Part shown: piece after piece, positions 6,197 to 14,403 of the stretch | Layout of the letters: every line of letters starts with the position of its first letter | How positions within the stretch are numbered: the first letter of the stretch is position 1 | Source of the DNA: Nanobdellota archaeon | GTDB taxonomy: Archaea; Nanobdellota; Nanobdellia; Parvarchaeales; Parvarchaeaceae | NCBI GenBank assembly: GCA_021818905.1 | Contig: JAKASS010000014.1 | Coordinates: 1-24,139, forward strand | Length of the DNA stretch: 24,139 nucleotides | Direction: 5' to 3' | Translations under genes and position numbers: made by a program | The notes under the pieces: generated by a model | The model's database searches: none | What the model was told of the DNA's origin: nothing | Seen by the model: only the letters and a program-made list of their open reading frames with translations

Positions 6197-6730
6197 TTAG
6201 CCCTTTTTGTTTATCGCAGAAACCAAGACTTTTATTGCGGCGTCTATCTCGGCTATGTTTTTAGCGCCGGTGCATACTATTTTACCGGTCCCGAACAGGA
6301 GAAAGGTTATCTTTGAATTGACTAATTTGTATACCAAGCCAGGGAACTGTTCAGGGTTATATTCGGTCTCGTCTATGGCATATGCTATCTTGTTTAGATC
6401 TAGTGGTCTGTTCAGGTTACCACTGGCGACGATGTTCTGTATCTCGATCTTCCAACCGGGTTTCACCCGCACCTTTATCTTTTTCAGTTCTTTAATGAGC
6501 GGGACCATAGCATTGTTTATATCATTTCTGGATCTCCCGCCAGTGCATACGAGCTTCCCGCTGCCGAAAACAAGAAAAGTCACATGTAAGTCGGTCAATC
6601 TAAAAACCAACCCGGGGAACTGTTCAGGGTTATATTGCGTGTTAGGCAGCTTCTTCAGTTTTTTTAGCGGGATAGGAACTTTAAGCGATATGCTTGCGAC
6701 GATATTTTCGACTTTATAAAGTTTTGCCAT
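6197..6730 (-). CDS. tbp: TATA-box binding protein (TBP)
   Basis: A 177-residue protein made of two direct repeats. Each runs from an NIVAS motif through YNPEQFPGLV and a TFLVFGSGK/TFLLFGTGK strand to VCTG (about residues 9-80 and 99-172). This is the complete saddle fold of TBP, which binds the promoter TATA box and recruits TFB and RNA polymerase. Conservation between the two halves is high, as usual in archaea. On the minus strand the ATG is preceded by AGGTGATAAGGGAGT, a plausible ribosome binding region, and by CTATAAATATT (about 6752-6762). Confidence 0.97.
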   Translation of the reverse strand: MAKLYKVENIVASISLKVPIPLKKLKKLPNTQYNPEQFPGLVFRLTDLHVTFLVFGSGKLVCTGGRSRNDINNAMVPLIKELKKIKVRVKPGWKIEIQNIVASGNLNRPLDLNKIAYAIDETEYNPEQFPGLVYKLVNSKITFLLFGTGKIVCTGAKNIAEIDAAIKVLVSAINKKG

Positions 6731-6980
6731 ACTCCCTTATCACCTTGCTTCTTTTAATATTTATAGTCTATACAATATATATAAGTATACAAACTAGCTA
6801 ATAAAGCTGTCTATCCAAGACAAGTTCTTTATCATACAGCAAGAAGGTCAACATCGGAAAAGATAATAAGTATTGGATGGCATCTTCTTGTATTTTTCCT
6901 TGCCGCAGCAGCTTTGCTAATAAAGTCCTAACTTTTGGTTACTTAATCAGCAAAGCCCAATACGGTGCCCCCTCATAAAT
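6731..6980. other. Intergenic region with an inverted repeat at 6911-6956
   Basis: Contains the TBP promoter at its left and an imperfect hairpin with 15-nt arms, GCTTTGCTAATAAAG (6911-6925) and CTTAATCAGCAAAGC (6942-6956), around a 16-nt loop. It lies just past the 3' end of the sulfocyanin operon, so it may be its transcript-end structure. I see no gene in the remaining sequence. Confidence 0.4.
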
Positions 6981-7469
6981 TTATCTCTTGCACGTAGGTT
7001 TTGAAAATTTATTAGAATAATAAGCTATGACCAAAATGTTTATTATCACCATACCTGCTAAGATCGGCGTGCCGTAATCCTTTAAAAATCCCCCCAATGC
7101 GTAGGTGCCAGTGCTGCCGACCCCCAGCGCCGTGGCCACCGCCAAAGGGAAGGCCGTGTTGCATCCGCATAAGCCAGTCCCCATCACTATCGTTCCGACG
7201 CTTGCTGCTGTCCCGTTTATCTTCGCGTGGTTTCTAGCCAGATTCTTATAAGATATAATCGAATATATTCCCATAGTTAGTGCGATTGATGAAGTCGCTA
7301 CAAGTCCAAATATCAAAAATGGGTTTGCCTCGACCATTATAAAGCCCCCGCCCTGGACCGAAGCGAGGTACAAGAATAACTCATAATAAATAATGCCCAA
7401 AAAGATGCCCAATGCTATGTACTTTAGCCTGTAGATTTTCCTAAGCATGCCATAAAAAGACCCCGCCAT
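6981..7469 (-). CDS. Multi-pass membrane protein, last gene of the sulfocyanin operon
   Basis: A 162-residue integral membrane protein with about four helices (15-36, 48-73, 88-115, 133-152). A CGC pair (C101, C103) sits in the glycine-rich GTGLCGCNTAF stretch of the third helix region, a placement that suggests metal or heme-proximal chemistry or a disulfide. I do not recognise the family. It follows the upstream cysteine-rich gene by 6 nt, so it is probably translated from the same message and could anchor or serve the exported copper/cysteine proteins. Confidence 0.75.
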   Translation of the reverse strand: MAGSFYGMLRKIYRLKYIALGIFLGIIYYELFLYLASVQGGGFIMVEANPFLIFGLVATSSIALTMGIYSIISYKNLARNHAKINGTAASVGTIVMGTGLCGCNTAFPLAVATALGVGSTGTYALGGFLKDYGTPILAGMVIINILVIAYYSNKFSKPTCKR

Positions 7470-7475
7470 ATCACT

Positions 7476-8495
7476 TTATGCCCCACATGCTGCGCCAGTG
7501 CCGCTGGGTTGTGGCAGACCCCCGCTTTTTACCAGGTACTGGTTTACATTGGAGAAGCCCGTATAGCTCGAGAAGCCGTAGCTCATCACTTCACTGGGAT
7601 TTACTTGGCTGTAGTTCTCTCCATGTAAGTCGAAGTAAGCGGCTATCTTTATATATTGTTGGGGGAACTGATACTGATAAAAATATTTGATTGCGCTGAA
7701 CATCTGAGTCTGGTTCGCATTTTGCGATGCAAGCAGTTCGACAAGACCAAGGGCAGCCGCACCGTGGTTACAATCGGGGAATGCCGTAGGGTTATCACAG
7801 CAAGGCCTATACGAATGCGTGGCTACGTCGTACATCAAGGCTTGCTGCTGTGAAGTCAGATTTATAAGATCCAATCCACCTAGTTGCAAACTCCCAACGG
7901 GGGCGTAACCGCCCGTGCTTGCGAAATAATTGCTCGCTATGTATCCGACAGTGACTTTTTGGTTAGACGCGGCGTTGCTGTTTATCTGATCGGCGTATTG
8001 GGTGCTTGCATTGATTATGGGCCCGTTGTTTATTATGGTGTTGTTATTGTTTATGCCCAGGGCCCACAGTACAAGTTGGGAAAACTCGGTATTTGCCGAG
8101 TTGAATCGTATATATCCGTCGTATGTCCCGTTTAAAATCTCCTTTTCGACTGGTGTCAATGGCTGTCCGGAGTTGTTTAGGATTATTAATAGGTTTGATA
8201 CGTTTAACGCGCCGGTTTCCACGAGCTTATGGACGACGTCACCCCACTTGAAAGGTAATGTGTATCCATTTTGAGGGATGACCTGCGCGGCAAGCACCGT
8301 CTGGTTTAACGTCCGGTTTAACGCGTTATTGCTTTGGGTCCCGGTTGCATTGATTGCGGTGCCTGCGACCGCTATCAGGCCTGCTACGACTAGTAAGCCG
8401 AGCACGACCATTGATAATCTTTTGTGGTTGAGAGTCGGCTTCTTGTACCGAGTTTTCCTGCCTCTTTGATAGGTTGGTTTTTTCTTTTTTGGCAT
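7476..8495 (-). CDS. Membrane-anchored extracellular Cys-rich protein
   Basis: A 339-residue protein with a strongly basic N-terminus (MPKKKKPTYQRGRKTRYKKP), one membrane helix (about 28-47) and a large outside domain rich in Asn, Gln and Thr with many N-glycosylation sequons. The C-terminal part has PCC (C232, C233) followed by PDCNHG (C242, H244), then an amphipathic helix with GLVELL, and a final C337. The C-C...C-x-H-G-x-A pattern recurs in the protein encoded at 9232-9798. It recalls the PCYCGC-type metal-binding proteins, but that is inference. A copper-binding or redox role beside sulfocyanin is plausible. Confidence 0.78.
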   Translation of the reverse strand: MPKKKKPTYQRGRKTRYKKPTLNHKRLSMVVLGLLVVAGLIAVAGTAINATGTQSNNALNRTLNQTVLAAQVIPQNGYTLPFKWGDVVHKLVETGALNVSNLLIILNNSGQPLTPVEKEILNGTYDGYIRFNSANTEFSQLVLWALGINNNNTIINNGPIINASTQYADQINSNAASNQKVTVGYIASNYFASTGGYAPVGSLQLGGLDLINLTSQQQALMYDVATHSYRPCCDNPTAFPDCNHGAAALGLVELLASQNANQTQMFSAIKYFYQYQFPQQYIKIAAYFDLHGENYSQVNPSEVMSYGFSSYTGFSNVNQYLVKSGGLPQPSGTGAACGA

Positions 8496-8502
8496 ATGTT
8501 AC

Positions 8503-9228
8503 CTATTCGACTATTATCTTTCCGTACATCCCCATCTGCGCGTGTCCGGGATACATACAGAGGTACCAATAAGCTCCGGAGTTGTCAAATGCGGTAGTAT
8601 AGTTGTATTCCGTGGCATAGCCGCCAGAGTAATCCGCAGGCGGTATTATCGGCATCATGGACACTATGCCATTCATAGCCGACATCGGCATGTATTGATA
8701 CGGTGGTCCCGTAGCAGTCATTATCACATTGTGATACTCGCCAGAGTCTAGGTTTATGAACTCCACATGGATTATCGCCCCTTTTGGCACTATCAGGGTG
8801 GGATTTATCAGCCCGTATATGACGAACGCATTACCAGAACTGTTGGAATCATATGGCGGCGGCAGCTCGTGCGTCAGGTTGATTGCACGCTGAACGCCCA
8901 TTGCGAGTATGACGAGGGTTATGTTGCCGGAGCTAAACAGTAATGTATTGTTATTTGCGTATCTTTGCACGTGTTGCGGCAGGGCGTTCGCATAAGATTC
9001 GGACGTGCCTATGCTTACCTGAGTGCTGAAATTACTTGCACCCACACCACTCATCATATCACCGAACATGCCTGTGCCCATCATACCTGTCAGTCCGTTC
9101 ATCATGCCAAACATTAATCTGAAGCCAAGCAGCAATATTACGATTACTACAAGGAGCAGTACCACTGCTATTAAAAGCAACGAGGCGGTGCTTATTACCG
9201 AAGGCTCGCGTTTCGCTGTTTTTGGCAC
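8503..9228 (-). CDS. soxE: Sulfocyanin-type blue copper protein
   Basis: A 241-residue protein with an N-terminal membrane anchor (about 14-40), a Gly/Met-rich linker (41-60) and a cupredoxin domain. The type 1 copper ligands are visible: H166 in GEYHNVIM, and C224-x4-H229-x4-M234 in YLCMYPGHAQMGM. Sulfocyanins are acid-stable surface electron carriers in Sulfolobus, Ferroplasma and relatives, where they serve iron oxidation or terminal oxidase branches. It lies 3 nt after one Cys-rich gene and 7 nt before another. The symbol is used loosely, since no sox oxidase genes are seen here. Confidence 0.88.
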   Translation of the reverse strand: MPKTAKREPSVISTASLLLIAVVLLLVVIVILLLGFRLMFGMMNGLTGMMGTGMFGDMMSGVGASNFSTQVSIGTSESYANALPQHVQRYANNNTLLFSSGNITLVILAMGVQRAINLTHELPPPYDSNSSGNAFVIYGLINPTLIVPKGAIIHVEFINLDSGEYHNVIMTATGPPYQYMPMSAMNGIVSMMPIIPPADYSGGYATEYNYTTAFDNSGAYWYLCMYPGHAQMGMYGKIIVE

Positions 9229-9231
9229 AGA

Positions 9232-9798
9232 TTACCCGCCGCAGCAATCCTCTAGGTTAGTGACCTGTACTATCTGCGATACGTTGAAATCATGGTACTT
9301 TATCAGATATTTCGCCAGCCCTGCGTGCGTGTACCAAGCCCAGCACTGGCAGCAGCACCAGCCCTTGTCAGTAGTAAGGGCAGCGGCCTGATTAAACGTG
9401 TTGGTTTGACTTTGATTCAGAGTTATGTTATCATAATAACCTAGCATTTGCTTGACTTGACCGACCGATACATTATAAGGATTCTGCGGGATTTGGGATA
9501 TGTTTGAGTAATTTTTAAGTCCAGCGATCTGCTGCTGATAATGGTTCCAGTCCATCGGGGTGCAGCACGAACCCTGAAAATATGCAGTGTTTGACTGGGA
9601 AGCGACATAGTTCTGTATCGCTGTCAGATCGCCTAAATAAGCGCACTGGTCGCTTGTCGACTGACTTAAGGTGCTAAATGCCGATAGTTCGGGACTATTT
9701 GCAGCCGAAATCGGAGTTTGCCCGGCTGAAGATATTAATGCGAAAGTGATGACCACAGCTATCGCAAGCGCAGAAATCAACGGTATAAGATATCTCAT
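9232..9798 (-). CDS. Exported Cys-rich protein, first gene of the sulfocyanin operon
   Basis: A 188-residue protein with one N-terminal signal/anchor helix (about 4-24). It has ten cysteines outside it: C52, C78-C79, the cluster C148-C150 plus C152 (GWCCCQCWAWYTHAG), and a terminal C185-C186 (DCCGG). The CCC-x-C...H-x-G-x-A stretch resembles the C-terminal part of the protein encoded at 7476-8495. Such clusters would bind copper or another soft metal, or form disulfides supported by the nearby VKOR. It is preceded by a TATA box about 26 nt before the ATG, so it heads a leaderless operon. Confidence 0.78.
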   Translation of the reverse strand: MRYLIPLISALAIAVVITFALISSAGQTPISAANSPELSAFSTLSQSTSDQCAYLGDLTAIQNYVASQSNTAYFQGSCCTPMDWNHYQQQIAGLKNYSNISQIPQNPYNVSVGQVKQMLGYYDNITLNQSQTNTFNQAAALTTDKGWCCCQCWAWYTHAGLAKYLIKYHDFNVSQIVQVTNLEDCCGG

Positions 9799-9817
9799 AT
9801 CAAGTAGTCATATGATT

Positions 9818-9832
9818 AAAACTATAAATAGC
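9818..9832 (-). promoter_or_regulatory. Promoter of the sulfocyanin operon
   Basis: On the minus strand CTATTTATAGTTTT lies about 22-35 nt upstream of the ATG at 9798, the spacing expected for a leaderless archaeal transcript. The IS remnant begins only about 8 nt further upstream, at 9840, so an ancestral upstream control region may have been displaced. Confidence 0.5.
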
Positions 9833-9839
9833 TGTATTA

Positions 9840-10031
9840 GGCGTGTGCATGACTGTCTTGTAGCGCGACTAGATACTATCAAAATTGACCCGTTCCTGCA
9901 CATGATGATAAAAGCTAAATTTGGCGATATCGTTAGAAGCAAGGACAAGACTGCACAAGTAAACGAGGTCTTGTTAAAAGTCCTTTGCCACAACATCGTT
10001 GTCCTATACAATCGATGTATTGCACAACGCC
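9840..10031 (+). mobile_element. Internally deleted insertion sequence
   Basis: The left end GGCGTGTGCATGACTG and the right end GTATTGCACAACGCC (10017-10031) are imperfect inverted repeats. The first roughly 64 bp are almost identical to the left part of the MITE at 4161. They are joined to the C-terminal coding end of a DDE transposase. I see no clear target duplication, so the insertion is old or was followed by rearrangement. At 192 bp it cannot encode a whole transposase. Confidence 0.75.
9902..10016 (+). pseudogene. Transposase C-terminal fragment
   Basis: Reads MMIKAKFGDIVRSKDKTAQ then VNEVLLKVLCHNIVVL. This is the typical end of IS4/IS5-superfamily DDE transposases, in which a basic K-x-x-FG stretch follows the catalytic glutamate and the sequence ends in a K-x-L-x-HN-x-x-x-L helix. 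Everything before it, including the catalytic region, is missing. The frame runs on through the terminal repeat into unrelated sequence. Confidence 0.7.
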
Positions 10032-10365
10032 GTTACAATCGGCTACATCTTATAAATCCTCCTTTTTCAACGTCCGACGATAAGTAATTTTGGCATAAAT
10101 TTCAGGAAAAACACGTGGCATCAAGCACACGTGTAATAATCCAGTAGAATTTTACTGAAAAGAACTTAACATTTACAAAGTTCACACTAACGTAAATCTG
10201 CATTTCTCACATTACCTTTAAGCAGTCCCCGGCGATAAGTTTATGTTCAGTTTTCATAGATAGCATCTCTTATTTTAGATTTTTATATTCTCTGTATGGG
10301 TTAGGTGTGTGCAGAAAGGGAAGGGTGCAACCCATTAAACTCTAAAGTTCTAAACAACTAAACAC
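10032..10365. other. Gene-free intergenic region with three small inverted repeats
   Basis: Holds no convincing open frame. It contains ACACGTG/CACGTGT (10111-10117 with 10128-10134), CAGTA/TACTG (10142-10146 with 10153-10157) and ATGGGTT/AACCCAT (10296-10302 with 10329-10335). The last encloses a purine-rich GTGTGTGCAGAAAGGG stretch and follows a TATA-like TTTTTATATTC (about 10280-10290), so a small RNA starting near 10296-10310 is possible but unproven. Confidence 0.35.
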
Positions 10366-10593
10366 CTAAAATTGCGATACGTCAATTTCGCCACGTGCGG
10401 CCTTGTCGGCCAGCGTTTCGTCTAGCTCGATCACGCGGAAATTGCCGCCGCCCCGTGGGCGTTCCGTTCGAGTTTGTATAACCTCGTATTGTTCCAGGCC
10501 CGTGACTAACTGCGATGTCCTGCTCGGACTTAGGCGTAAGTCCCTGGTAATGCGGGGTAAAGAGAAAAATATTTTGCAAAAACTTCGAAAGAT
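10366..10593 (-). pseudogene. N-terminally truncated winged-helix DNA-binding protein
   Basis: Read on the minus strand, this frame gives a convincing helix-turn-helix plus wing: ITRDLRLSPSRTSQLVTGLE, then EQYEVIQTRTERPRGGGNFR, then VIELDETLADKAARGEIDVS before a TAG stop at 10366. The frame is closed upstream by a TAG at 10594-10596 and has no ATG, GTG or TTG start. The protein has thus lost its N-terminus where it abuts the 3' end of the isoleucyl-tRNA synthetase gene. The GC-rich codons (GGCGGCGGC, GCCGCACGTGGC) differ from the neighbours, which suggests a transferred gene. Confidence 0.6.
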
Positions 10594-10613
10594 CTACAGA
10601 TACTAGGTTACTT

Positions 10614-13600
10614 CTATTTAAAAATAGATATGACTACGTTATCCTTTTCGACGGAAAGGTCCTGTATCTTTAGGAGCTTGCCCTCTTTTTTCAGGTTTGC
10701 ATTGGTCTTCGAAGCTATGTCGCCGAGCATCTCGTCTATCCTAGGCGACGTTCTTGCCCCGTTTAGGGTTATGTTCAGCCTTATCTGATCCTGCCTGTCC
10801 ATGCTAAATTCTTTTCTTACCGCTTGTATAGCCCTTATTATCTCCCTTTTTAGCCATAGCTTGCCTACCTCTTCGTTTACGCTCTTGTCTATTATTAGCT
10901 TTCCGTCCTTTCCAGCTATTACTTCTAGATTATCCGGCCTGGCCTTTAGGACAAGGTCGCTATCAGATAATTTGTATTCCTTGGAGTCCGCGAATATATC
11001 GATCCCACGACCGAAATGCCTGGCTAGCGTGCTTCTGGTGAGTTCTATAAACTTTGCGGTTATAGCGGTGACCTCTTCCTGTTTGTACTTTTTTCCCAGT
11101 TCTTTGAAATTCAATTCGCAATCAAAGTCGTTTTCGTTCAATTCATAGCCTATGTGCAAAACGTTCCCCAAGGTCTGCAGTATCTCCTCAAGTATCTTGT
11201 CTCCGGATATGCCGGGCAGTAATATAGCGTTTATCGGCCTTTTTACCGGTAGCTTCATTTTTTCTCTTGCCGCCAGCAGATCTTGCAGCAAGCTCATCGT
11301 CAACGTCATACGGTTTTCTAAGTCCGGCTCTATCAGGGCCTCTTTTATCCCCGGGAAATTCGATAGCATCACGCTTTTTCCGCCGTTTACGATGCCATGT
11401 GCATATTCCGATATGTAAGGCGCGAATATCGAAAAGACTGGCGTAATTTCACTTAGTATACCTGAGAACGTCTCAAATGCTGCGCCGTCATTTTCGTCAA
11501 AAATCCTTGACTTGGCGAGTTTGATATAAGTCCTGCTGAAATCGTTTGTCAAGAAATCTATGACGGCATTAACTGCATAATCCGTCCTAAAATTATCCAG
11601 GCTTTCTTTGACCTGCTTTTTTGCGCTGTTCCATCGTGATATTATCCATTTATCTTCAAGCCTAAAGCGCCTGTGCTCTTTATTGTATTTTTTGAATAAA
11701 GACTTGGTAGACGCGTAGAGGTTGCATAAATTGTAGATGACGTTTATTGTCTTCATCTCGTCTTTTACGGATTCGATAGTAAAAACGACAACGTCGTCCA
11801 GCCCCTTTCTAAGCAAGGAAAGCCTTAAAGCGTCCCTACTATAGCCCTCTTTTATCAGCTCGGATGGGGGTTTATAGTTACCTTCACTTTTTGATAATTT
11901 GTTTCCGCCTTCTCCGACGACAAATTTGTGCATAAGAACATTTTTGTAAACTAATTTCGAGGTCGCCAAGTAGCCCATGACTAAAAGCGCATAAAACCAT
12001 CCGCGTATCTGGTCGTTCCCTTCGCATATAAAGTCGGCAGGGAACCATCTATCAAACTCTGCATGTTTCGAAGGATAATTAAGACTGGCAAAAGAAGCCG
12101 AACCTGAATCAAGCCAGACATCCACCAGGTCGTTTACTCTTGTCGAAACGCCGCCGCACTTAGTGCATCTTATTTTTATGCCTTCTAGGCTCGCCCTATG
12201 CAGGTCTTTGAGTTTCTTTTTTCCGCTTAACTTCAAAAGTTCACTTTTGCTTCCGACGACTATTTTTTCGTGGCAGTCTTTGCATTCCCAGATAGGCAAG
12301 GGGGTATTCCAATATCTTTGTCGGGATATGACCCAGTCTTGGGCGTTCGATAACCAAGATTCAAACATTTCCTGCGATATTGAAGGGACCCAGTGTATGT
12401 CTTTAGAAGCGGCTATCAGATCTTTCTTTATCTTGCTTATGTTCAAAAACCATTGGTCGCTTGCTCTAGGTATAAGGGGCGTCTTGCACCTCCAGCAGTG
12501 CGGGTAATTATGCAAAACTTTTTGAGTCGCTAATATAGCGCCATCTTCCCGTAGGTCTTTTATTATCTTTTCGTTTACTTTTAATACGTCTTCATTCTCT
12601 AGCCAGCCTGCTTTGTAAGTGAACTTTCCGTCTTCTGTTACTGGAGATAAAATAGGCAGATCATTCGCAATGCCGATTTTATAGTCCGATTCACCGTGGC
12701 CAGGTGCGGTATGCACAAGTCCAGTCCCTTCGCTTATCTCTACGAAAGGTACGCCATCTTCAGAAACGAATTTACCGCCATCGATTACTTTACCTATTCT
12801 TTCTATGTTCTCTTTTACTTGCGGGATGTCCGGAAAAAGCGATTTGTATTTTAAGCCGATCAGTTCCTTTCCGTTTATCTCCTTGTTTACCGAATATTTT
12901 ATCCCAAGCTGATCGAGGGCGGATTCCCTGCCTTTTGCAAAGATCACGGTTTTATTTTCTATCACAGCCTCTAAATAAGTAAAATCCCCGTTGACAGCGA
13001 TAGCTACGTTAGATGGGAGAGTCCAGGGCGTAGTCGTCCAGACGAGTAAGTACCTGCCGTCCTCAAGTTGAAATAATACATATATCGAAGTATCCTCTTT
13101 CTCATAATATTTATCGCGCACTTCATAGTTCGACATAGGCGTTCCGCACCTGACACAGAACCAAGTAGACTTGAAACCCTTGTATAACAGGCCAAGGTCA
13201 TTTGCATTTTTTATTGCCGCCCAGACAGATCCCATATAAGGATCGTCATAGGTCTTATAAGGTCTATTTCCGTACCAAAGTAACCCGTAATCCAAAAGTA
13301 TCGAAGTATTAAGCTTTATCGAAGAATCTGCTATATTTTTGCATTCATCAACGAATTTTTCCTCACCAAATTCCTTTATTTCCTTTTTGTTTTTTATGCC
13401 GAGTTTCTTTTCCGCTATGACTTCTATTGGCAATCCATGGGTATCCCACCCAGATTGCATCCTCACATCGAAACCATCGAGTGTCTTATATCGTATTATG
13501 CTGTCTTTTAAGAATATGCCAAAAAGCGTCCCCTCATGCACTTCGTTTGTTACAAATGGCGGCCCATCCAGGAAATAAAATTTTGGCTTGCCTTCAGAAG

Positions 13601-13691
13601 CTTTTTTGACCTTGTCTAATACTTTTTTACTTTTCCAATCAGAATTTATCTTATTCTCTATCTCCACGCTATTATAAAAGTTATTAGCCAT
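10614..13691 (-). CDS. ileS: Isoleucyl-tRNA synthetase
   Basis: A 1025-residue class I synthetase of normal length. DGPPFVTNEVHEGTLFG carries the HIGH-type motif in the form HEGT (52-55), and GNKLSKSEGN carries KMSKS as KLSKS (about 597-601). The editing domain lies between them, with TTTPWTLPSN near residue 220 and GTGLVHTAPGHG near residue 335. Paired cysteines (CVRCGTPMSN, CWRCKTPLIP, CKDCHEK and CTKCGG) indicate zinc sites. The C-terminal 350 residues form the anticodon-binding region. A TATA-like CTTATATATTC (about 13708-13718) lies about 22 nt before the ATG, so the message is probably leaderless. Confidence 0.96.
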   Translation of the reverse strand: MANNFYNSVEIENKINSDWKSKKVLDKVKKASEGKPKFYFLDGPPFVTNEVHEGTLFGIFLKDSIIRYKTLDGFDVRMQSGWDTHGLPIEVIAEKKLGIKNKKEIKEFGEEKFVDECKNIADSSIKLNTSILLDYGLLWYGNRPYKTYDDPYMGSVWAAIKNANDLGLLYKGFKSTWFCVRCGTPMSNYEVRDKYYEKEDTSIYVLFQLEDGRYLLVWTTTPWTLPSNVAIAVNGDFTYLEAVIENKTVIFAKGRESALDQLGIKYSVNKEINGKELIGLKYKSLFPDIPQVKENIERIGKVIDGGKFVSEDGVPFVEISEGTGLVHTAPGHGESDYKIGIANDLPILSPVTEDGKFTYKAGWLENEDVLKVNEKIIKDLREDGAILATQKVLHNYPHCWRCKTPLIPRASDQWFLNISKIKKDLIAASKDIHWVPSISQEMFESWLSNAQDWVISRQRYWNTPLPIWECKDCHEKIVVGSKSELLKLSGKKKLKDLHRASLEGIKIRCTKCGGVSTRVNDLVDVWLDSGSASFASLNYPSKHAEFDRWFPADFICEGNDQIRGWFYALLVMGYLATSKLVYKNVLMHKFVVGEGGNKLSKSEGNYKPPSELIKEGYSRDALRLSLLRKGLDDVVVFTIESVKDEMKTINVIYNLCNLYASTKSLFKKYNKEHRRFRLEDKWIISRWNSAKKQVKESLDNFRTDYAVNAVIDFLTNDFSRTYIKLAKSRIFDENDGAAFETFSGILSEITPVFSIFAPYISEYAHGIVNGGKSVMLSNFPGIKEALIEPDLENRMTLTMSLLQDLLAAREKMKLPVKRPINAILLPGISGDKILEEILQTLGNVLHIGYELNENDFDCELNFKELGKKYKQEEVTAITAKFIELTRSTLARHFGRGIDIFADSKEYKLSDSDLVLKARPDNLEVIAGKDGKLIIDKSVNEEVGKLWLKREIIRAIQAVRKEFSMDRQDQIRLNITLNGARTSPRIDEMLGDIASKTNANLKKEGKLLKIQDLSVEKDNVVISIFK

Positions 13692-13798
13692 TAACTAATT
13701 CATTATTTTGAATATATAAGTTTTGTATGAAAATTAGATGGCTTCCCAAACAGAAGTTCGTAAAGCGGTGATTTTTAACTAAGCTTACTTAAACCTAA

Positions 13799-14347
13799 TT
13801 AAGAAAGGCCCTTAGCTATAGCGGGAACCAGCTGATTAGCCCCGATGTCTTGCTTCGAATCTACGAATATAACTACAGAATCACCTTCTACTCCGACTAG
13901 TGCAGTACCATTAAATACCGAAGTAGACTCACCATAGCTGTAAGTCATCCCATCCAATGTGGCATTGACCGTTGAAAACGCGCCCGGATTTGGGCCAATA
14001 ACAGTTTCTAAAAAGTATGTATATAAGCCGTTAGGGTTTTGCGATTCGAATACTACCTCTCTGACCGCATAAAACGGTGCGCTCTGAAAAGATGAATAAT
14101 TCATACTCCAAGCTTTGGTTATCCCGCTTAGCAACGAGGAGGGGATACTCTGGTCAATGGCGCCTATCTCGGCCTGGCTGGTTAAGGTCACTGCGCTATA
14201 GTTCCCATTTGTCCCGAATATGGATGACGATTGGCTTTTTGTGAGTAAAGGAGTACCCGCGCCCGCGGACATAACAAATAAGAATACAACAGCGATTACA
14301 ACGACAACGGCTACGACACCAGCCACGGCACCGACCATTTTGTTCAT
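13799..14347 (-). CDS. Membrane-anchored extracellular protein of unknown function
   Basis: A 182-residue protein with an N-terminal membrane helix (about 6-28, GAVAGVVAVVVVIAVVFLFV) and a single outside domain of mixed beta-type sequence with no cysteines and several N-glycosylation sequons. I do not recognise the family; single-anchor surface proteins of this size are common in small archaea. A TATA-like TATTTAAATC (about 14369-14378) lies roughly 26 nt before the ATG, indicating a leaderless start. It is divergent from the Nudix gene, with only 56 bp between the two starts. Confidence 0.72.
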   Translation of the reverse strand: MNKMVGAVAGVVAVVVVIAVVFLFVMSAGAGTPLLTKSQSSSIFGTNGNYSAVTLTSQAEIGAIDQSIPSSLLSGITKAWSMNYSSFQSAPFYAVREVVFESQNPNGLYTYFLETVIGPNPGAFSTVNATLDGMTYSYGESTSVFNGTALVGVEGDSVVIFVDSKQDIGANQLVPAIAKGLS

Positions 14348-14403
14348 TATTTTATTGCGTATCCTAGATTTAAATACTTACATAAAAATTATAAATTTAT
14401 CTT
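14348..14403. promoter_or_regulatory. Divergent promoter region between the anchored protein and the Nudix gene
   Basis: TATA-like TATTTAAATC on the minus strand and CATAAAAATTATAAATTTA on the plus strand fall inside 56 bp. The two transcription start regions must nearly abut, so expression of the pair could be coupled. Confidence 0.45.

Noticed and set aside
10403-10606. 67-codon plus-strand frame
   Set aside because: Opposite strand of a convincing winged-helix sequence; its own translation is serine/arginine-rich and featureless.
10614-13691. IleRS HEGT in place of HIGH as evidence of inactivity
   Set aside because: As far as I recall, archaeal IleRS often has H-x-G-T here, and all other motifs are intact, so the enzyme is probably active.
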